From positions 1 through 5,347 of the forward strand of contig JAOUJL010000106.1 of assembly GCA_029883255.1 (NCBI GenBank): a stretch of DNA of 5,347 nucleotides. Reading direction: 5' to 3'. A program made the position numbers and the translations under genes. Every line of letters starts with the position of its first letter. Positions within the stretch are counted from its first letter, which is position 1. This DNA comes from Candidatus Bathyarchaeota archaeon. GTDB taxonomy: Archaea > Thermoproteota > Bathyarchaeia > Bathyarchaeales > Bathyarchaeaceae. The notes beneath the pieces are model-generated. The model worked only from the letters and a program-made list of their open reading frames with translations, was not told where the DNA came from and made no database searches. This document shows positions 5,176 through 5,347 of the stretch, piece by piece.

Positions 5176-5215
5176 GGAGAGACAGTAGAAAAAGGAGGGA
5201 GTGTCTGATGTGGGT

Positions 5216-5223
5216 CTATAACT
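5216..5223 (-). promoter_or_regulatory. Possible TATA motif for the 91-residue ORF
   Basis: The minus strand reads AGTTATAG, about 44 bp ahead of the ATG at 5175, predicting a start near 5194. It resembles the core of the PUA promoter (AAGTTATAAC). Support is position only. Confidence 0.3.
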
Positions 5224-5229
5224 TGTTTG

Positions 5230-5347
5230 TTATGGAGGTGTTGGCGCAGGTGGTTGAGCGGGTTGTGTCTTGATAGAGAAGAAAGCCACGGTAAGAAGTA
5301 TCAAAGCAACCCAGAGAAGTATGAGACCGACACCGATTATTGTCAAA
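5230..5347 (-). CDS. C-terminal end of a membrane-anchored protein (5' end outside window)
   Basis: An open frame enters from the right edge and ends at TAA 5232-5230, giving 38 residues with no start codon inside the window. It begins with a membrane helix (LTIIGVGLILLWVALILLTV, residues 1-20, then AFF). It closes with a short basic residue and a proline-rich tail, SIKTQPAQPPAPTPP (24-38). A helix followed by a Pro/Ala-rich tail is typical of a C-terminal anchor or the last helix of a polytopic membrane protein. The side of the membrane on which the tail lies cannot be told. It is co-oriented with the next two membrane ORFs, which suggests a small cell-envelope cluster. The family cannot be recognised from this fragment. 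Confidence 0.65.
   Translation of the reverse strand, partial: LTIIGVGLILLWVALILLTVAFFSIKTQPAQPPAPTPP

Overview
The window looks like a piece of an archaeal chromosome. It encodes a translation initiation factor 1A (aIF1A), a homodimeric-type archaeal nascent-polypeptide-associated complex protein (NAC domain plus UBA domain) and a stand-alone PUA protein resembling the C-terminal part of archaeosine tRNA-guanine transglycosylase. AT-rich TATA-like boxes lie 20-30 bp upstream of plausible starts, and several genes begin with TTG, some behind a recognisable Shine-Dalgarno (SD) motif. The DUF362 ferredoxin protein and the signal-peptide/C-terminal-anchor surface protein would fit a Bathyarchaeia-like (Thermoproteota) genome, but that placement is inference.

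All nine protein genes that I call lie on the minus strand, so transcription runs from the right edge to the left. In that order they are: the 3' end of a membrane protein cut by the window (5347-5230); a weakly supported 91-residue membrane ORF (5175-4900); a secreted, C-terminally anchored surface protein (4854-4069); the PUA RNA-binding protein (3856-3377) and NAC (3335-2967), which probably form one operon, perhaps extended by a GNAT acetyltransferase (2931-2296); a DUF362 protein with two [4Fe-4S] motifs (2137-1100); aIF1A (849-544); and an alkyltransferase-like MGMT-family protein cut by the left edge (329-1).

The PUA-NAC-aIF1A part is translation related: tRNA/rRNA binding, nascent-chain handling and start-site selection. 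The right third is cell-surface or membrane. The GNAT, DUF362 and MGMT-like genes are single accessory enzymes with no shared pathway visible here.

No mobile element, CRISPR array, rRNA or tRNA was seen. No multi-gene novel system is evident. The items most worth a second look are the PCHR-to-PFWR change in the MGMT-family protein, a perfectly palindromic TATA region that could fire in both directions and would place a 34-codon plus-strand ORF exactly at its start point, the TTG start of aIF1A, and the in-frame arrangement of the two right-edge membrane ORFs.
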